Positions 38,970-49,021 of a DNA stretch of 64,000 bases are shown piece by piece; position 1 is the first letter of the stretch, and each line of letters begins with the position of its first letter. The position numbers were made by a program, and so were the translations under genes. Source of the stretch: Solibacteraceae bacterium (GTDB taxonomy: Bacteria > Acidobacteriota > Terriglobia > Bryobacterales > Bryobacteraceae); contig JAJPJX010000186.1 in NCBI GenBank assembly GCA_021324015.1, positions 1 through 64,000 of the forward strand. The letters are read 5' to 3'. The notes below the pieces were generated by a model. The model was not told the DNA's origin. It did not search any database and saw only the letters and a program-made list of their open reading frames with translations.

Positions 38970-41276
38970 ATGCGAACCGCAATTCTGTTGTTGTCTTTCG
39001 CGACGCTGGCCGGCGCGGCTCCGCAGGGGCCGCACCCGTCCGCCGCCGAGACCGGGAAAAGGCTATTTCAGAGGTCCTGTTCGGGATGCCACGGCGAAAA
39101 CGCCAAAGGCGGGCGCGGCCCGGATCTGACCACCGGCCGCTGGCACTGGGGCTCTTCCGATGAAGACATCGTGCGCAACATCCGCAGCGGAATCCCCGGC
39201 ACGCAGATGGCCGCCTTTCCCATGCCCCAGGGAGATGCCCACGCCATCGTAACCTGGCTGCGAACGTTGAGCGGCCCGCCCGACGAACCCATCACCGGCG
39301 ATGCGCAATCCGGCCGCAACCTGTTTTTTGGCGCCGCCGGCTGCAGCCGTTGCCACATGTTCGGCGGCCGCGGCGGACGCCTCGGCCCGGACCTCACCGC
39401 TGTACGCGATGAGAAAAAAGTCAGCCAGATTAAGGAAGCCATCCAGCAGCCGGACAAAACCATCCACGAGAACTTTGACACCGTGGAGGTCACCTTCCCC
39501 GGCGGCCGCACCCTCCGCGGCGTGCTCAAAAACGAAGACACGTTTTCGGTACAGATGATGGACCAGCAGGAAAAGCTCCACTTCCTGCTGAAGAAGGACC
39601 TCGAGTCCGTCCGGCTGACGCACCAATCACTGATGCCCGCCGCCAGGCTGACTCCCAGCGAGTTGAACGACCTCGTGGCTTTCCTCAAGACCGCGCCCGC
39701 CACCAGTGCCGGGCCTGCGGCGTGGCATCCCAGCTCCGACCTGAACGTGACCTACGCCCGCCTGCGCGACGCCGCGAGCGAACCGCAGAACTGGCTTACC
39801 TACTGGGGCGACCTGCGCGGCACGCATTACAGCCGGCTGCGCTCCATCACGCCCGCCAACGCGCCCTCCTTGCGCGGCTCCTGGGCCTACCAGTTTGGCG
39901 GCACTGGCGTGGAGGTGACGCCCCTGGTGGTGGACGGCCTGATGTTCGTCACCGGCCCGCTGGATAACGCTGCCGCGCTCGACGCCCGCACGGGCCGCCC
40001 GGTGTGGCGCTACACCCGCCGGTTGCCCTCCGGAGTACACAACCAGTGCACCGTGATGACCAATCGCGGATTCGCCATCCTGGGCGATCGCCTCTATCTG
40101 GGCACGCTGGACGCGCACCTGGTGGCGCTCGACGCCAAGACCGGCAACGTGATCTGGGATGTCCCGGTCGAAGACTACCAGCGCGGCTTTTCCATCACGC
40201 ACGCCCCGCTGGCCATTGACGGCAAGATCGTCGTGGGCATCACCTCCGGCGAGTGCGCTCTCACCGGCTTCGTGGACGCCTACGATGCTGCCGACGGCAA
40301 GCGCCTGTGGCGGACTTACTCGATCGCCCAGCCCGGCGATCCCAACCGCCAGTCCTGGTCCGGCAACTCCGCCGACGTCGGCGGCGCGCCCACCTGGATG
40401 ACCGGCACGTACGATCCCGATACCAACACGATCTTCTGGCCCACGGGCAATCCCGGTCCGGACTACGACGGCTCCACGCGGCAAGGTGACAACCTCTATT
40501 CGTGCAGCGTGCTGGCCCTTGATCCCGAGACCGGCCGCATGAAGTGGTACTTCCAGTTCACGCCGCACGACACCCACGATTGGGATGCCACCGAAACGCC
40601 CGTGCTGGTAGATGCCGCCTTCCGCGGCAAGCAGCGCAAGCTGCTCATTCAGGCCAACCGTAATTCCTTCTTCTACGTGCTCGACCGGGAGAATGGCGAG
40701 TTCCTGCTTGGCAAGCCGTTCGCCAAGCAAACCTGGGCCAAGGGCCTGGACGACAAGGGCCGGCCCATGGTGATCCCGAACACCGACCCGACCCCCGCGG
40801 GCAACTACGTCTGCCCCGACGCCAGCGGCGGCACTAACTGGGCCTCGCCTTCCTACGATCCCTCTACGGGTCTGTTTTTCGTGGCCGTGCGCGAAGCCTG
40901 CGCGGTGTACACCAGCGAGACCTTGCCGGCGCGCCCCGGCCAGCCCTATGTGGGCGGTGGCCAGCAGGAGGACCCCAACGTCGGCGCACCTGGCTCGATT
41001 CGCGCGCTCGATCCCATCACCGGAAGCGTGCGATGGAATTTCCCGCTGCAAACGGGTTCTCACGCGGCCGGCGTCCTCGCTACCGCAGGCGGCGTGGTCT
41101 TCGGCGCCTCGCGCGACGGATACCTGGTGGCGCTCGACGCCCGCACCGGCAAACTACTCTGGCGTTACCAGACCGGGGCCGAGATCCACGCCTCGCCCAT
41201 GTCCTACGCGTTGGATGGCAAGCAATACGTCGCTATCGCGACCGACTCGGCCCTGTTTACTTTTACGCTGCCGTAG
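38970..41276 (+). CDS. PQQ-dependent dehydrogenase with two N-terminal heme c domains
   Basis: A 768-residue periplasmic protein. A signal peptide (residues 1-17) is followed by two c-type heme sites, CSGCH (37-41) and CSRCH (125-129), and an eight-blade quinoprotein domain from about residue 260. PQQ-family segments include YWGDLRGTHYSRLRSI, GGTGVEVTPLVVDGLMFV, WMTGTYDPDTNTIFWPTGNP and FQFTPHDTHDWDATE. It should oxidise an alcohol or sugar in the periplasm and pass electrons through its own hemes. Quinohemoprotein alcohol dehydrogenases usually carry one heme at the C-terminus; two at the N-terminus is a less common order. Confidence 0.9.
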   Translation: MRTAILLLSFATLAGAAPQGPHPSAAETGKRLFQRSCSGCHGENAKGGRGPDLTTGRWHWGSSDEDIVRNIRSGIPGTQMAAFPMPQGDAHAIVTWLRTLSGPPDEPITGDAQSGRNLFFGAAGCSRCHMFGGRGGRLGPDLTAVRDEKKVSQIKEAIQQPDKTIHENFDTVEVTFPGGRTLRGVLKNEDTFSVQMMDQQEKLHFLLKKDLESVRLTHQSLMPAARLTPSELNDLVAFLKTAPATSAGPAAWHPSSDLNVTYARLRDAASEPQNWLTYWGDLRGTHYSRLRSITPANAPSLRGSWAYQFGGTGVEVTPLVVDGLMFVTGPLDNAAALDARTGRPVWRYTRRLPSGVHNQCTVMTNRGFAILGDRLYLGTLDAHLVALDAKTGNVIWDVPVEDYQRGFSITHAPLAIDGKIVVGITSGECALTGFVDAYDAADGKRLWRTYSIAQPGDPNRQSWSGNSADVGGAPTWMTGTYDPDTNTIFWPTGNPGPDYDGSTRQGDNLYSCSVLALDPETGRMKWYFQFTPHDTHDWDATETPVLVDAAFRGKQRKLLIQANRNSFFYVLDRENGEFLLGKPFAKQTWAKGLDDKGRPMVIPNTDPTPAGNYVCPDASGGTNWASPSYDPSTGLFFVAVREACAVYTSETLPARPGQPYVGGGQQEDPNVGAPGSIRALDPITGSVRWNFPLQTGSHAAGVLATAGGVVFGASRDGYLVALDARTGKLLWRYQTGAEIHASPMSYALDGKQYVAIATDSALFTFTLP

Positions 41277-42459
41277 CCTCGCGGATGCGCTCCACGATCT
41301 CTGCGCCGATGGCCAGGGACGCGGTCGCGGCCGGGCTGGGCGCATTCAGCACGTGCAGCGCCCGCCGTCCGTCCACGAACTGAAAGTCCTGCACCAGGTC
41401 ACCCGCCGGCGCGATGGCCTGCGCCCGCACACCCGCGCCGCCGGTATCCAGGTCCTCCTCGCGGATCTCGGGTACCAGCTTCCGCAATGATTCGCAAAAC
41501 AGCCGGCGGCTGAACGAACGCCGCAGTTCACCCCAGCACATGCCGGGATACCGTCCCAAAAAGCGCCAGAAGCCCGGATAGCTGAAGGTGTCCACCAGAT
41601 CCGCCAGGCTGATATCCCGCTTGCGATAGCCTTCCCGGGCAAACGCCAGCACCGCGTTCGGACCGGCCTCCACGCCGCCGTGAATCAGCCGCGTGAAGTG
41701 CACGCCCAGGAACGGGAACTTCGGGTCGGGCACCGGGTAAATCAGGTTGCGCACCAGGAACTGCCGCTCCGCCCGGATCTTGTAATACTCCCCGCGAAAG
41801 GGAATGATGCGCAGGGCGCGCTTTTCACCCGCCATCCGGCTGACGCGGTCGCAGTGCAGGCCGGCGCAATTCACCAGAAACCCGGTCTGGAAATCCCCCG
41901 CCGTGGTCTCCACCACCCAGCCGTCCACCGTGGACCGCAAGGCCCGCACGCGCGCGCCCGTCATCACCCGCCCTCCGCCCCGCTCAATCTCCCGGACCAG
42001 CGCCGCGCACACCTGCGGGTAATCCACGATGCCTTCCTGTGGCACTCGCAGAGCGGCGATTCCACCCACGTGCGGCTCGATCTCCCGCATTTCCTCGCGG
42101 CCGAGCCATTTCAGCCCTTCCAGGCCGTTCTGCTGCCCGCGCTCGTGGAGAGCCCGCAGCCGCGGGACCTCCCCCTCGTTCGCCGCCACCACCAGCTTGC
42201 CGCAAATTTCGTGCGCGATGCCGCGCTCCTGACAGAACGCCACCATCTGCCGGATGCCCGTCACCGCCAGCCGCGCCCTCACGGACCCTGGCTTGTAGTA
42301 CAGGCCGCAATGCAATACGCCGCTGTTGTTCCCGGTCTGATGCCGGCCCACCGCAGCCTCTTTTTCGAAGATAGTCACCCGGCTACCCGGCAGCTTTTCT
42401 CCCAGGCGGTAGGCCGTGGCCAGCCCCACGATTCCTCCGCCGATGATCCCGATGTTCAT
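41263..42459 (-). CDS. lhgO: L-2-hydroxyglutarate oxidase
   Basis: A 398-residue FAD enzyme. The N-terminus IGIIGGGIVGLATAYRLGE (4-22) is the dinucleotide-binding motif, followed by KEAAVGRHQTGNNSGVLHCG, a segment diagnostic for LhgO. LhgO oxidises L-2-hydroxyglutarate to 2-oxoglutarate and feeds electrons to the quinone pool. The start overlaps the upstream FG-GAP gene stop by 4 bases, and the 3' end overlaps the convergent PQQ gene by 14 bases. Confidence 0.9.
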   Translation of the reverse strand: MNIGIIGGGIVGLATAYRLGEKLPGSRVTIFEKEAAVGRHQTGNNSGVLHCGLYYKPGSVRARLAVTGIRQMVAFCQERGIAHEICGKLVVAANEGEVPRLRALHERGQQNGLEGLKWLGREEMREIEPHVGGIAALRVPQEGIVDYPQVCAALVREIERGGGRVMTGARVRALRSTVDGWVVETTAGDFQTGFLVNCAGLHCDRVSRMAGEKRALRIIPFRGEYYKIRAERQFLVRNLIYPVPDPKFPFLGVHFTRLIHGGVEAGPNAVLAFAREGYRKRDISLADLVDTFSYPGFWRFLGRYPGMCWGELRRSFSRRLFCESLRKLVPEIREEDLDTGGAGVRAQAIAPAGDLVQDFQFVDGRRALHVLNAPSPAATASLAIGAEIVERIREATAA

Positions 42460-44489
42460 TTGATCGTCACGTCCTGCCAGCCCGGCAGCGAAACATTCGT
42501 GCGGTAATTTGATTCGTTATAATCCGGGTTGCGCACCGGCGCGTAAATCCGCGCTCCACGAAACGGCCGGTCCTGCGTGTAGATCCACACACGCTCCTGA
42601 TCCCAGAGTACAATTTCGTCGCGCGCATCTCCGGTCAGGTTGAGCACGTTCGCCGCAAGGTCCGGATGCCCATCGTGCGGGAACATCACCACGCGCCGCA
42701 AGTGCCCGTCGATCATACCGCCTTCCTCCGTGTTTCCGGAGAGCAGTACGAACTCCTGTCCGTCGCCGCGCCAGTTCACCGGCAGCATGACGCTCCCCGT
42801 GTGGATAGGCTCCTCCTGAGCCAGGATGTTCCCGTCCCAATCGAACAGCGTGACAATGCCCGGGTTCTTCCAGAAGTTGACGGACATGTATTGCAGCCCT
42901 GCCACGTCGGTCCGGAACTTACCCACGCAGGGGCTCTGGTTGTGCCCCACGCGCACGTGTTTCAGCAGGTGGCCGCCGCGGTCGAACATGAGAAAGCCTT
43001 CGTCGCTGCCGCTCGCGTAGACACGCGGCTCAGCCTTGGGATCCCCGCTCAGATTACCCATCATCACGCCGTCGGCGTGGTCGCGGACTTCGCGGTCGTG
43101 GCTCCAAAGCTGGCGCCCGGTGTGGTCCCAGAGCGCGTAGCCCATGGCCAGCAGATCGTAGCCACCGCTCTCGAACGGATAGGGATAGTGCCCCGTCTGT
43201 CCGCTCCCTTCCCAAAGCTGTTCCAGCTTGTTGTTGAAGATCCAGAAGTGCGTGTAGCGGTCCTTGACCAGGATCTCGTGCCGCCGTCGATCTCCGCTCA
43301 GATTGAGGAACGCGATGGAATCGCCGCTCACCAGTTCGTAAGGATGCTCCGCGACTGGCGGCGCCTTCGGCATCCAGGTCCATTGTTTGAGGCGTCCCGT
43401 CCGGCCGTCCAAAACCTCGAGCTTGAAATCGCGGACGAGCACCACTTCGTTGCGCCCGTCGCCGTCGATATCGTGAATCTGGAAGGGCGTGTCGTTGGTC
43501 AGCAGGCCGTTGCGCGAGTCCGGCCGCCCGGATTGCCACAACACGGCGCCGTCCAACCGCACCGCGGTCAGGCAACTGATTTGGTCGAATCCGTCCCCGT
43601 TCACCCGTGGGATGTTCTGCGCGATCAGCATATCAGCAATGCCGTCGCCGTCCAGGTCGCCGAAGCGCACGTTGCGTCCTGCACCGAAACCAGGCGTGCG
43701 AAACCGCCTCCACATCACCGGCCTGGGATTGTCCGCGCGCAGGCGCGCGAGTTCCTCTTCACGCCGCCGGATGCGGCCGGCGATGAGTTGCCGAGTCCGC
43801 TCGAAAGTCTCCACGCGGAAGTCCTGGAAGCGCGCCGGCGCCACCGCCGTCACACCCGCCTTCCCCTGGGGCAACTCGGAGTCCGAGGCCTCGATCACCA
43901 GCTTGCCATCCACATACGCCCGTATTCGCGGGCCTTCGTTTTCCACCTTAAGCGCGTAGTAGCGCCGGGTGTCGTACGAAAACGGCGCCTCGGCCAGATT
44001 CTTCCAAGCCGGAACGCGCAACCCAGTTTCGATCGGCAGATGCAAACGCAACGCCGCCGTGTTCCCGCCCGTCAAAGCGAACAAGTAATAATGCCGGTTC
44101 GTGTGATAACGGAAGACCACGCCCGCCAGGTCGTCCAGGGCCAGGGGCCTGACCCTCACCTGCACGGAGTAGTCGCCCCATTCCGGATCCCCCGTGATCA
44201 AAATCGGATTGGCGAACTGCCGTGCGCTCCTGGTGAGTTGCTGCTCCAGGTAGGGCTTGCCGTCCTCGTCCGACACCACCCATGCATCCAGGTGCGCGAT
44301 GGCGTTGGCCCATGGCCCCAGCGGCACACCGCGATGCGCCAGATAGTGATATTCCTGAATGGCGGGATTCAGCGTTCCCACCGGCGTGGAGAGCCAGCCC
44401 GGAGGATAATACGAAAAGTCGTCATGAAACAGCTCGGCCGCGTTCGTCGCCCCGCACAACAGAATCAGGCTGGGGAGAATCCGCCACAT
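42456..44489 (-). CDS. Secreted FG-GAP/beta-propeller protein with lectin-like N-terminus
   Basis: A 677-residue exported protein with a signal peptide (MWRILPSLILLCGATNA). The N-terminal 200 residues (DDFSYYPPGWLSTPVGTLNP, then WGDYSVQVRVRPLALDDLAG) look like a concanavalin-like domain of the 3-keto-disaccharide hydrolase or LamG type. The remainder has FG-GAP-like repeats with Asp-rich calcium loops (FGDLDGDGIADMLIAQNIPR, IHDIDGDGRNEVVLVRDF). It may bind or cleave polysaccharide; no catalytic residues are certain. It is coupled to lhgO by a 4-base overlap. Confidence 0.75.
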   Translation of the reverse strand: MWRILPSLILLCGATNAAELFHDDFSYYPPGWLSTPVGTLNPAIQEYHYLAHRGVPLGPWANAIAHLDAWVVSDEDGKPYLEQQLTRSARQFANPILITGDPEWGDYSVQVRVRPLALDDLAGVVFRYHTNRHYYLFALTGGNTAALRLHLPIETGLRVPAWKNLAEAPFSYDTRRYYALKVENEGPRIRAYVDGKLVIEASDSELPQGKAGVTAVAPARFQDFRVETFERTRQLIAGRIRRREEELARLRADNPRPVMWRRFRTPGFGAGRNVRFGDLDGDGIADMLIAQNIPRVNGDGFDQISCLTAVRLDGAVLWQSGRPDSRNGLLTNDTPFQIHDIDGDGRNEVVLVRDFKLEVLDGRTGRLKQWTWMPKAPPVAEHPYELVSGDSIAFLNLSGDRRRHEILVKDRYTHFWIFNNKLEQLWEGSGQTGHYPYPFESGGYDLLAMGYALWDHTGRQLWSHDREVRDHADGVMMGNLSGDPKAEPRVYASGSDEGFLMFDRGGHLLKHVRVGHNQSPCVGKFRTDVAGLQYMSVNFWKNPGIVTLFDWDGNILAQEEPIHTGSVMLPVNWRGDGQEFVLLSGNTEEGGMIDGHLRRVVMFPHDGHPDLAANVLNLTGDARDEIVLWDQERVWIYTQDRPFRGARIYAPVRNPDYNESNYRTNVSLPGWQDVTIK

Positions 44490-44508
44490 GATACCGGATC
44501 ATAGCAGA

Positions 44509-46545
44509 ATGCTCCGGCGCGTCATTCTCCTCGCGGCCGTCTGCACAGCGCTCCGCGGCGCCGACGACTGGGAGCGGCAGGCCCGCGTGCTGCGGCCGGC
44601 CGATTGCCGCGGCCAGGAAGGCGCCATGCTCGACGAGATCCAGGAGCGCGCCCGGCGAACTCTCGACGCGATCCGCCATGCCCGCACCGCCGCCGAAGCC
44701 GGCCAGTCGCGGCCTATCTTGCGGCAGAAGCTGGAGGCCTCGCTGGGCATCCGCCGCTTGCAGTGGCCGCCGGACTTGCAGGCGCAAGTAGTGGACGTGA
44801 TCCATCGCCGCGGCTATCGCATCGAGAAGATCGTCTGGCAGGCCCTTCCCGGAGTCCTCGTGCCGGCGCATCTCTATTTGCCGGAGATTCTCACCGAGCC
44901 CGCCCCTGCGGTGCTGTTCTATGTCGGCCACTGGTGGCCGGATGCCAAGTCCCGTCCGGATTTCCAGGCCTTCTGCATCAACATGGCGCGCTTCGGCTTC
45001 GTGGTGCTGATCTGGGATCCGTTCGGCCAGGGCGAGCGCGGCATCTCTGCGCGCGACCACCGCCGCATCGAGTCGCTGCCGGTAGGCGTGTCCCAGCAGG
45101 GCATCGCCGAATACGAAACACGCTGCGCCCTCGAATACCTGCTCTCGCGCAAGGAAGTGGATCCCCAGCGCATCGGCATGACGGGCGCCTCCGGCGGCGG
45201 CTATAACACGTGGATCACAGCCGCCCTCGACGACCGCATCAAGGTGGCCGTTCCCGTGGTGGGCACCAGCGACTTCTACGAACAGATCAGCGTCACACGC
45301 CCGCTCGACTGGTACCACGCGGCCGAGCACTGCCACTTCGTTGCCGGTCTCATCCGCTACGCCAATAACCACGAATTCGTCTCCATGGTGGCGCCTCGTC
45401 CTCTGCTGATCATTGCTGCCTCCGAAGACCAGAGCTTCCCCATCGGCGGCGTGCGCCGGGTGGCCGAATACGCCCGTAGTCTATACGGCGCCTTTGGGGC
45501 CGCCGGCAACACCGGCTTTTTCGAGGACGCAACCGCGGGGCACGGCTACCAACAGAAGAAGCGCGAAGCGGCTTACGGGTGGTTTCTGAAGTGGCTCATG
45601 CATCGCTTTGATGGTGGCCCCTATCTGGAGCCGCCCACCGAACCCGCTCCCTTCGACGATCCGGAACTGCGTTGCTTTCCGCCCAATCAGAACCCACCCG
45701 CGGGCCCGGGCATTGTCTCCGCCATGCGGCGCTTGGCGGACCACACCGCGACGCCCGCGGCCGTCCCCGTTCCAGGCGTCACGCATCGGCCCGTCCGGCT
45801 CAAAGATGAGCGCCTTCAGCGCATCGAGATCCCCGCGGATAAGTTCGCCATTCCGGCCTTCCTGCTCCGGCCGGCCGGGAGACAGCGCGGCGTCGTGCTC
45901 GCCGTGGATGACCGGGGCAAGGAGGCCACGCTTTCCGATCCCGCCATCCGCGAAGCGCTGGCGCGCGGCTGGGCGGTGCTCGGCATCGATCCGCGTGGCA
46001 TCGGAGAACTTGCTACCAGTAAGGCGTCCTGGGTCGCCGCGGTCAGCCTGCTGTTGGACGATTACTTCGTCCAGCGCCAGGCCGCCGACCTCCTCAGCGC
46101 CGCCGGCGCCCTACGTGCGCAGCCGCTGGCCCTAGTCGCGCGCGGCGACAATGCCGCCCTCGCGGCATCCTGGGCCCTCCCCGGCCTGCCTAATCTGAAA
46201 TGGTATGTGTTGCGCGACGGCTTCCTCAGCTACCGCCAGTTCATCGACCGGCCGGAATCGTTGGAAGCTTCGTTCCGCCTGCGGCCCGACACGGAAAACC
46301 GTTTGACCGCTTTCGACCGCGAGATTCCTTTTTTCTACGTCCCCTTCGATGGTTTGCGGCGCGCAGACCTGCCCGCGCTGTTGGCGCGGGCCAGGAGCAA
46401 GGGCCTGATCGTCAATCCCATCGATGGAGACTGGAAGATCACGCCGGAGGCCGCGGCTCGCAAGCTACTGCCGGCGGCGGTCCGAATTGTCTCGGCGCCG
46501 GATCCAGCCTCGGCCGAGCAGGCGTTTGTGCGCTCTCTGAACTGA
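44509..46545 (+). CDS. Secreted alpha/beta hydrolase (acetyl-xylan-esterase-like)
   Basis: A 678-residue protein. The start at 44509 gives a signal peptide (MLRRVILLAAVCTALRGAD); the frame begins at 44488, but that codon would overlap the divergent gene. An alpha/beta-hydrolase domain (VLVPAHLYLPEILTEPAPAV, YVGHWWPDAKSRPDFQAFC) carries the nucleophile elbow GMTGASGGGYNTW at about 223-235. A second hydrolase-like half without an obvious nucleophile follows (VVLAVDDRGKEATLSDPAIR). Probably a sugar-ester hydrolase in the envelope or outside. Two hydrolase-like halves in one chain is unusual. Confidence 0.75.
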   Translation: MLRRVILLAAVCTALRGADDWERQARVLRPADCRGQEGAMLDEIQERARRTLDAIRHARTAAEAGQSRPILRQKLEASLGIRRLQWPPDLQAQVVDVIHRRGYRIEKIVWQALPGVLVPAHLYLPEILTEPAPAVLFYVGHWWPDAKSRPDFQAFCINMARFGFVVLIWDPFGQGERGISARDHRRIESLPVGVSQQGIAEYETRCALEYLLSRKEVDPQRIGMTGASGGGYNTWITAALDDRIKVAVPVVGTSDFYEQISVTRPLDWYHAAEHCHFVAGLIRYANNHEFVSMVAPRPLLIIAASEDQSFPIGGVRRVAEYARSLYGAFGAAGNTGFFEDATAGHGYQQKKREAAYGWFLKWLMHRFDGGPYLEPPTEPAPFDDPELRCFPPNQNPPAGPGIVSAMRRLADHTATPAAVPVPGVTHRPVRLKDERLQRIEIPADKFAIPAFLLRPAGRQRGVVLAVDDRGKEATLSDPAIREALARGWAVLGIDPRGIGELATSKASWVAAVSLLLDDYFVQRQAADLLSAAGALRAQPLALVARGDNAALAASWALPGLPNLKWYVLRDGFLSYRQFIDRPESLEASFRLRPDTENRLTAFDREIPFFYVPFDGLRRADLPALLARARSKGLIVNPIDGDWKITPEAAARKLLPAAVRIVSAPDPASAEQAFVRSLN

Positions 46546-46561
46546 AAGAGGACCCCGCCGT

Positions 46562-49021
46562 CTACTGCACCACCGGCTCTTCAACGCGCATCTGCGCCAG
46601 CGTGCCGCTCATGCGCATCTCCCGGGCGCCGTTGGAGAGTTGGATCAGCAGCCGGCCGTCATCCCCGGTCTCGCCCCGTCCCGTGTAGAGCCCGCCGGCG
46701 GTCGTCACCTGCAATTCGGGAAACGCCAGGTTCGCCGCGCCCTTGGCCCACGCCAGGGTGAAGGACCCGGAGACCGAGGCCATCGGCGGGAGCTCCCGCA
46801 GATCCAGCGCGCGCGCCTCAAAGCTCCCCTTGGCTTGCAGATTCGTCAGCAGGCCCTCGCCCAGGCCGCGTGTAGCGGCCGTCAATTCGGCGTCCACTTT
46901 TCCGGACTTCCAGGACAGACCCTTCAGTCGCAGGTCCAATTGGTACGCCGGCTGCATGCCGCGCAGATTGACAGCCAGTTTGCCGGCCACCGCGCCGCCC
47001 TCTACGCTCGCCTGGAGGCCGTTCAGTTCTACCTTGGCCAGATCCCATATCAGGCGCGCGCGCAGGTTTTCGATAGTCGTGCCGGCCAGCGCCAGCGACC
47101 CGATCTGCACCGTGCCTTCCATGCGCCGGTCCGTGAGCCACTCCGGCAAGGGCCCCCGCCCGATGCCCACCCGGCCGAGGGCGCGCGCCAGCAGACTGCG
47201 GCTACGGTACAGCGTGGGATTCAGCAGCCGCTCGAGTTGGATCGCGTCCGCCGTGGGAATAACCAGGTGCAGGCGATGTGGCCGCGCCGCCCGCGGTTCG
47301 TAATGATAATCGCCGCGTACGGTCACGCCGCCGACCTCCGCCTGCAGGTGATCCAGGGTCACGCGCGCCCGGTCGATCTGCGCGCTGACCGATTTCACTT
47401 CGAGCGGCGAGGCCACGCCCGCTAGCGGGATCTGCGCCCCGCCCAACTGAATGCGTCCGGACCAGCCCGCCTGCGCCGCCGCCTCCACCGGTTCCAGGCA
47501 GCCCACGATGCCCGGCTCGCACCGGGCCTCCGGCTTATATACGTAGCGCAACTGCCCACTCCATACGCCCGATCCGATCTGCTCGAGCCAGGGCACGCGT
47601 GCCAGAGCCGCCTGAGCGCGCAACGCGCCCACGTGCATCGCCCCGCTGGAGATTCCCAGCGAAAATTCATTCGTCGCGAAGGTGAAATCGGCCTCCACCT
47701 GTACCTGATCGCTGCAATCTCCCTGCGGGCACGGGAGGGCGTCCGCGCCGCCCGGCGCCGGTACGCGCGCGATCGTCGGTGATAGACGCACGTGCCCGCC
47801 GGCAAACAACATGGCCGCTTCCTCAAAGCGAATGCCTGGTGAATCCGGCATGGCCACGATGGTGTTGTGGAAAGACAGGGCCCCCTGCACGCCGCCCTGC
47901 CCCTCATAACCGATGGCTCCGTCTACTATGCCGGACATCTTCAGACCCACCGGCACCGGCACGCCCATATGGCGCGCCAGTTCCAGTACCGCGCCGGTCG
48001 GGAACTGATTCCAGTTCACTGCCACGCCCCAGTGCGGTTGAAACAGGTAGTCGGAAAGCCGGAAGCGGACCGACAGCGGCAGCGCCCCACGCCCAGCGGC
48101 GCTCGAAACCAGCTCCATTTTCTGCCGCGTGAGATCCAACTGGCCCTGCAGGTTCAGCGGCAGCCGGTCGCCGCCGGCCGGCATCAGGTCCCACCGGTGC
48201 ACATCTTCGATCGATACCCGGCCGGCGATGCGGATGTGGTCCCAGGGACCAGCCAGGTGCATGCGGGAAGAAATAGCTCCGTGAATTCCGGCGTGCTGCC
48301 CGTGCACCAGGGCGATGATCTCGCTGATATTGCCTTTCGCCAGCTCCAGGTCCAGATCCAGCCGGTCCGGCTGCCCTTCCCTTCCCTGGTACCAATGCCC
48401 TTCAGCCGCGATGCGCCCGAAACCTCCCGCCGGGCGGTCCGTGCGTGCCGGCGCCCCCGAAAACCGCAGCGTCCAGCCCCTGTCCCAGCGCCAGGGCGGT
48501 GCCACGTCCAGGTCCGTATCGGTCAAATAGAAGATCGACTTGGTGAGCCCGAACTTGAAGTTGATCCGGCTGGAGCGCACGTGAATCTCCGGGAACGTGG
48601 CCATCAGCGAGCGGTTCAGCAGCGGCTCGAAGTTCCAATGTCCCGGATCGGAGGCAGCGCCGCTCTTCACCAGGTTGATGCTGGCGTCGTCCAGGCGGAT
48701 GGAGGCGAACTCCAGGCGCCCGCGCAGCAGGGGCAGCAGCCGTGGCACGGCTTCGAGCGAGGAGACATAGGCGAACGGCTCGGGGCCCACCGACGCATCC
48801 TCGTAGATCACCACCTCGTCGATGCTAAACCCCGGCCCGGTGAACAGGTCGAAGTGCGCCGCGCCGATGTCCACTCGCCGCCCCAGCCCGCGCTCGAGCC
48901 CGCGCTGGATGGCCCCGCCAAAGCGGTTGGCGCTCAGATAGGGCGCGATCACGCCGGCCGCCAGCACGCTCAGCAGCGCTACTCCGCCCCATTGCAGGAT
49001 CTTTCGGGTGCGTCCCGTCAC
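46562..49021 (-). CDS. AsmA-family/DUF3971-like envelope protein
   Basis: An 819-residue protein with a single N-terminal membrane anchor (ILQWGGVALLSVLAAGVIAP, residues 8-27) and a long beta-rich periplasmic part of the AsmA type: FTGPGFSIDEVVIYED and VYVSSLEAVPRLLPLLRGRL near the N-terminus, and ELNGLQASVEGGAVAGKLAV near the C-terminus. AsmA-like proteins form lipid-conducting bridges between inner and outer membrane in other bacteria. It is the last gene of an operon with MocA and XdhC, overlapping MocA by 4 bases, an odd functional pairing. Confidence 0.78.
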   Translation of the reverse strand: MTGRTRKILQWGGVALLSVLAAGVIAPYLSANRFGGAIQRGLERGLGRRVDIGAAHFDLFTGPGFSIDEVVIYEDASVGPEPFAYVSSLEAVPRLLPLLRGRLEFASIRLDDASINLVKSGAASDPGHWNFEPLLNRSLMATFPEIHVRSSRINFKFGLTKSIFYLTDTDLDVAPPWRWDRGWTLRFSGAPARTDRPAGGFGRIAAEGHWYQGREGQPDRLDLDLELAKGNISEIIALVHGQHAGIHGAISSRMHLAGPWDHIRIAGRVSIEDVHRWDLMPAGGDRLPLNLQGQLDLTRQKMELVSSAAGRGALPLSVRFRLSDYLFQPHWGVAVNWNQFPTGAVLELARHMGVPVPVGLKMSGIVDGAIGYEGQGGVQGALSFHNTIVAMPDSPGIRFEEAAMLFAGGHVRLSPTIARVPAPGGADALPCPQGDCSDQVQVEADFTFATNEFSLGISSGAMHVGALRAQAALARVPWLEQIGSGVWSGQLRYVYKPEARCEPGIVGCLEPVEAAAQAGWSGRIQLGGAQIPLAGVASPLEVKSVSAQIDRARVTLDHLQAEVGGVTVRGDYHYEPRAARPHRLHLVIPTADAIQLERLLNPTLYRSRSLLARALGRVGIGRGPLPEWLTDRRMEGTVQIGSLALAGTTIENLRARLIWDLAKVELNGLQASVEGGAVAGKLAVNLRGMQPAYQLDLRLKGLSWKSGKVDAELTAATRGLGEGLLTNLQAKGSFEARALDLRELPPMASVSGSFTLAWAKGAANLAFPELQVTTAGGLYTGRGETGDDGRLLIQLSNGAREMRMSGTLAQMRVEEPVVQ

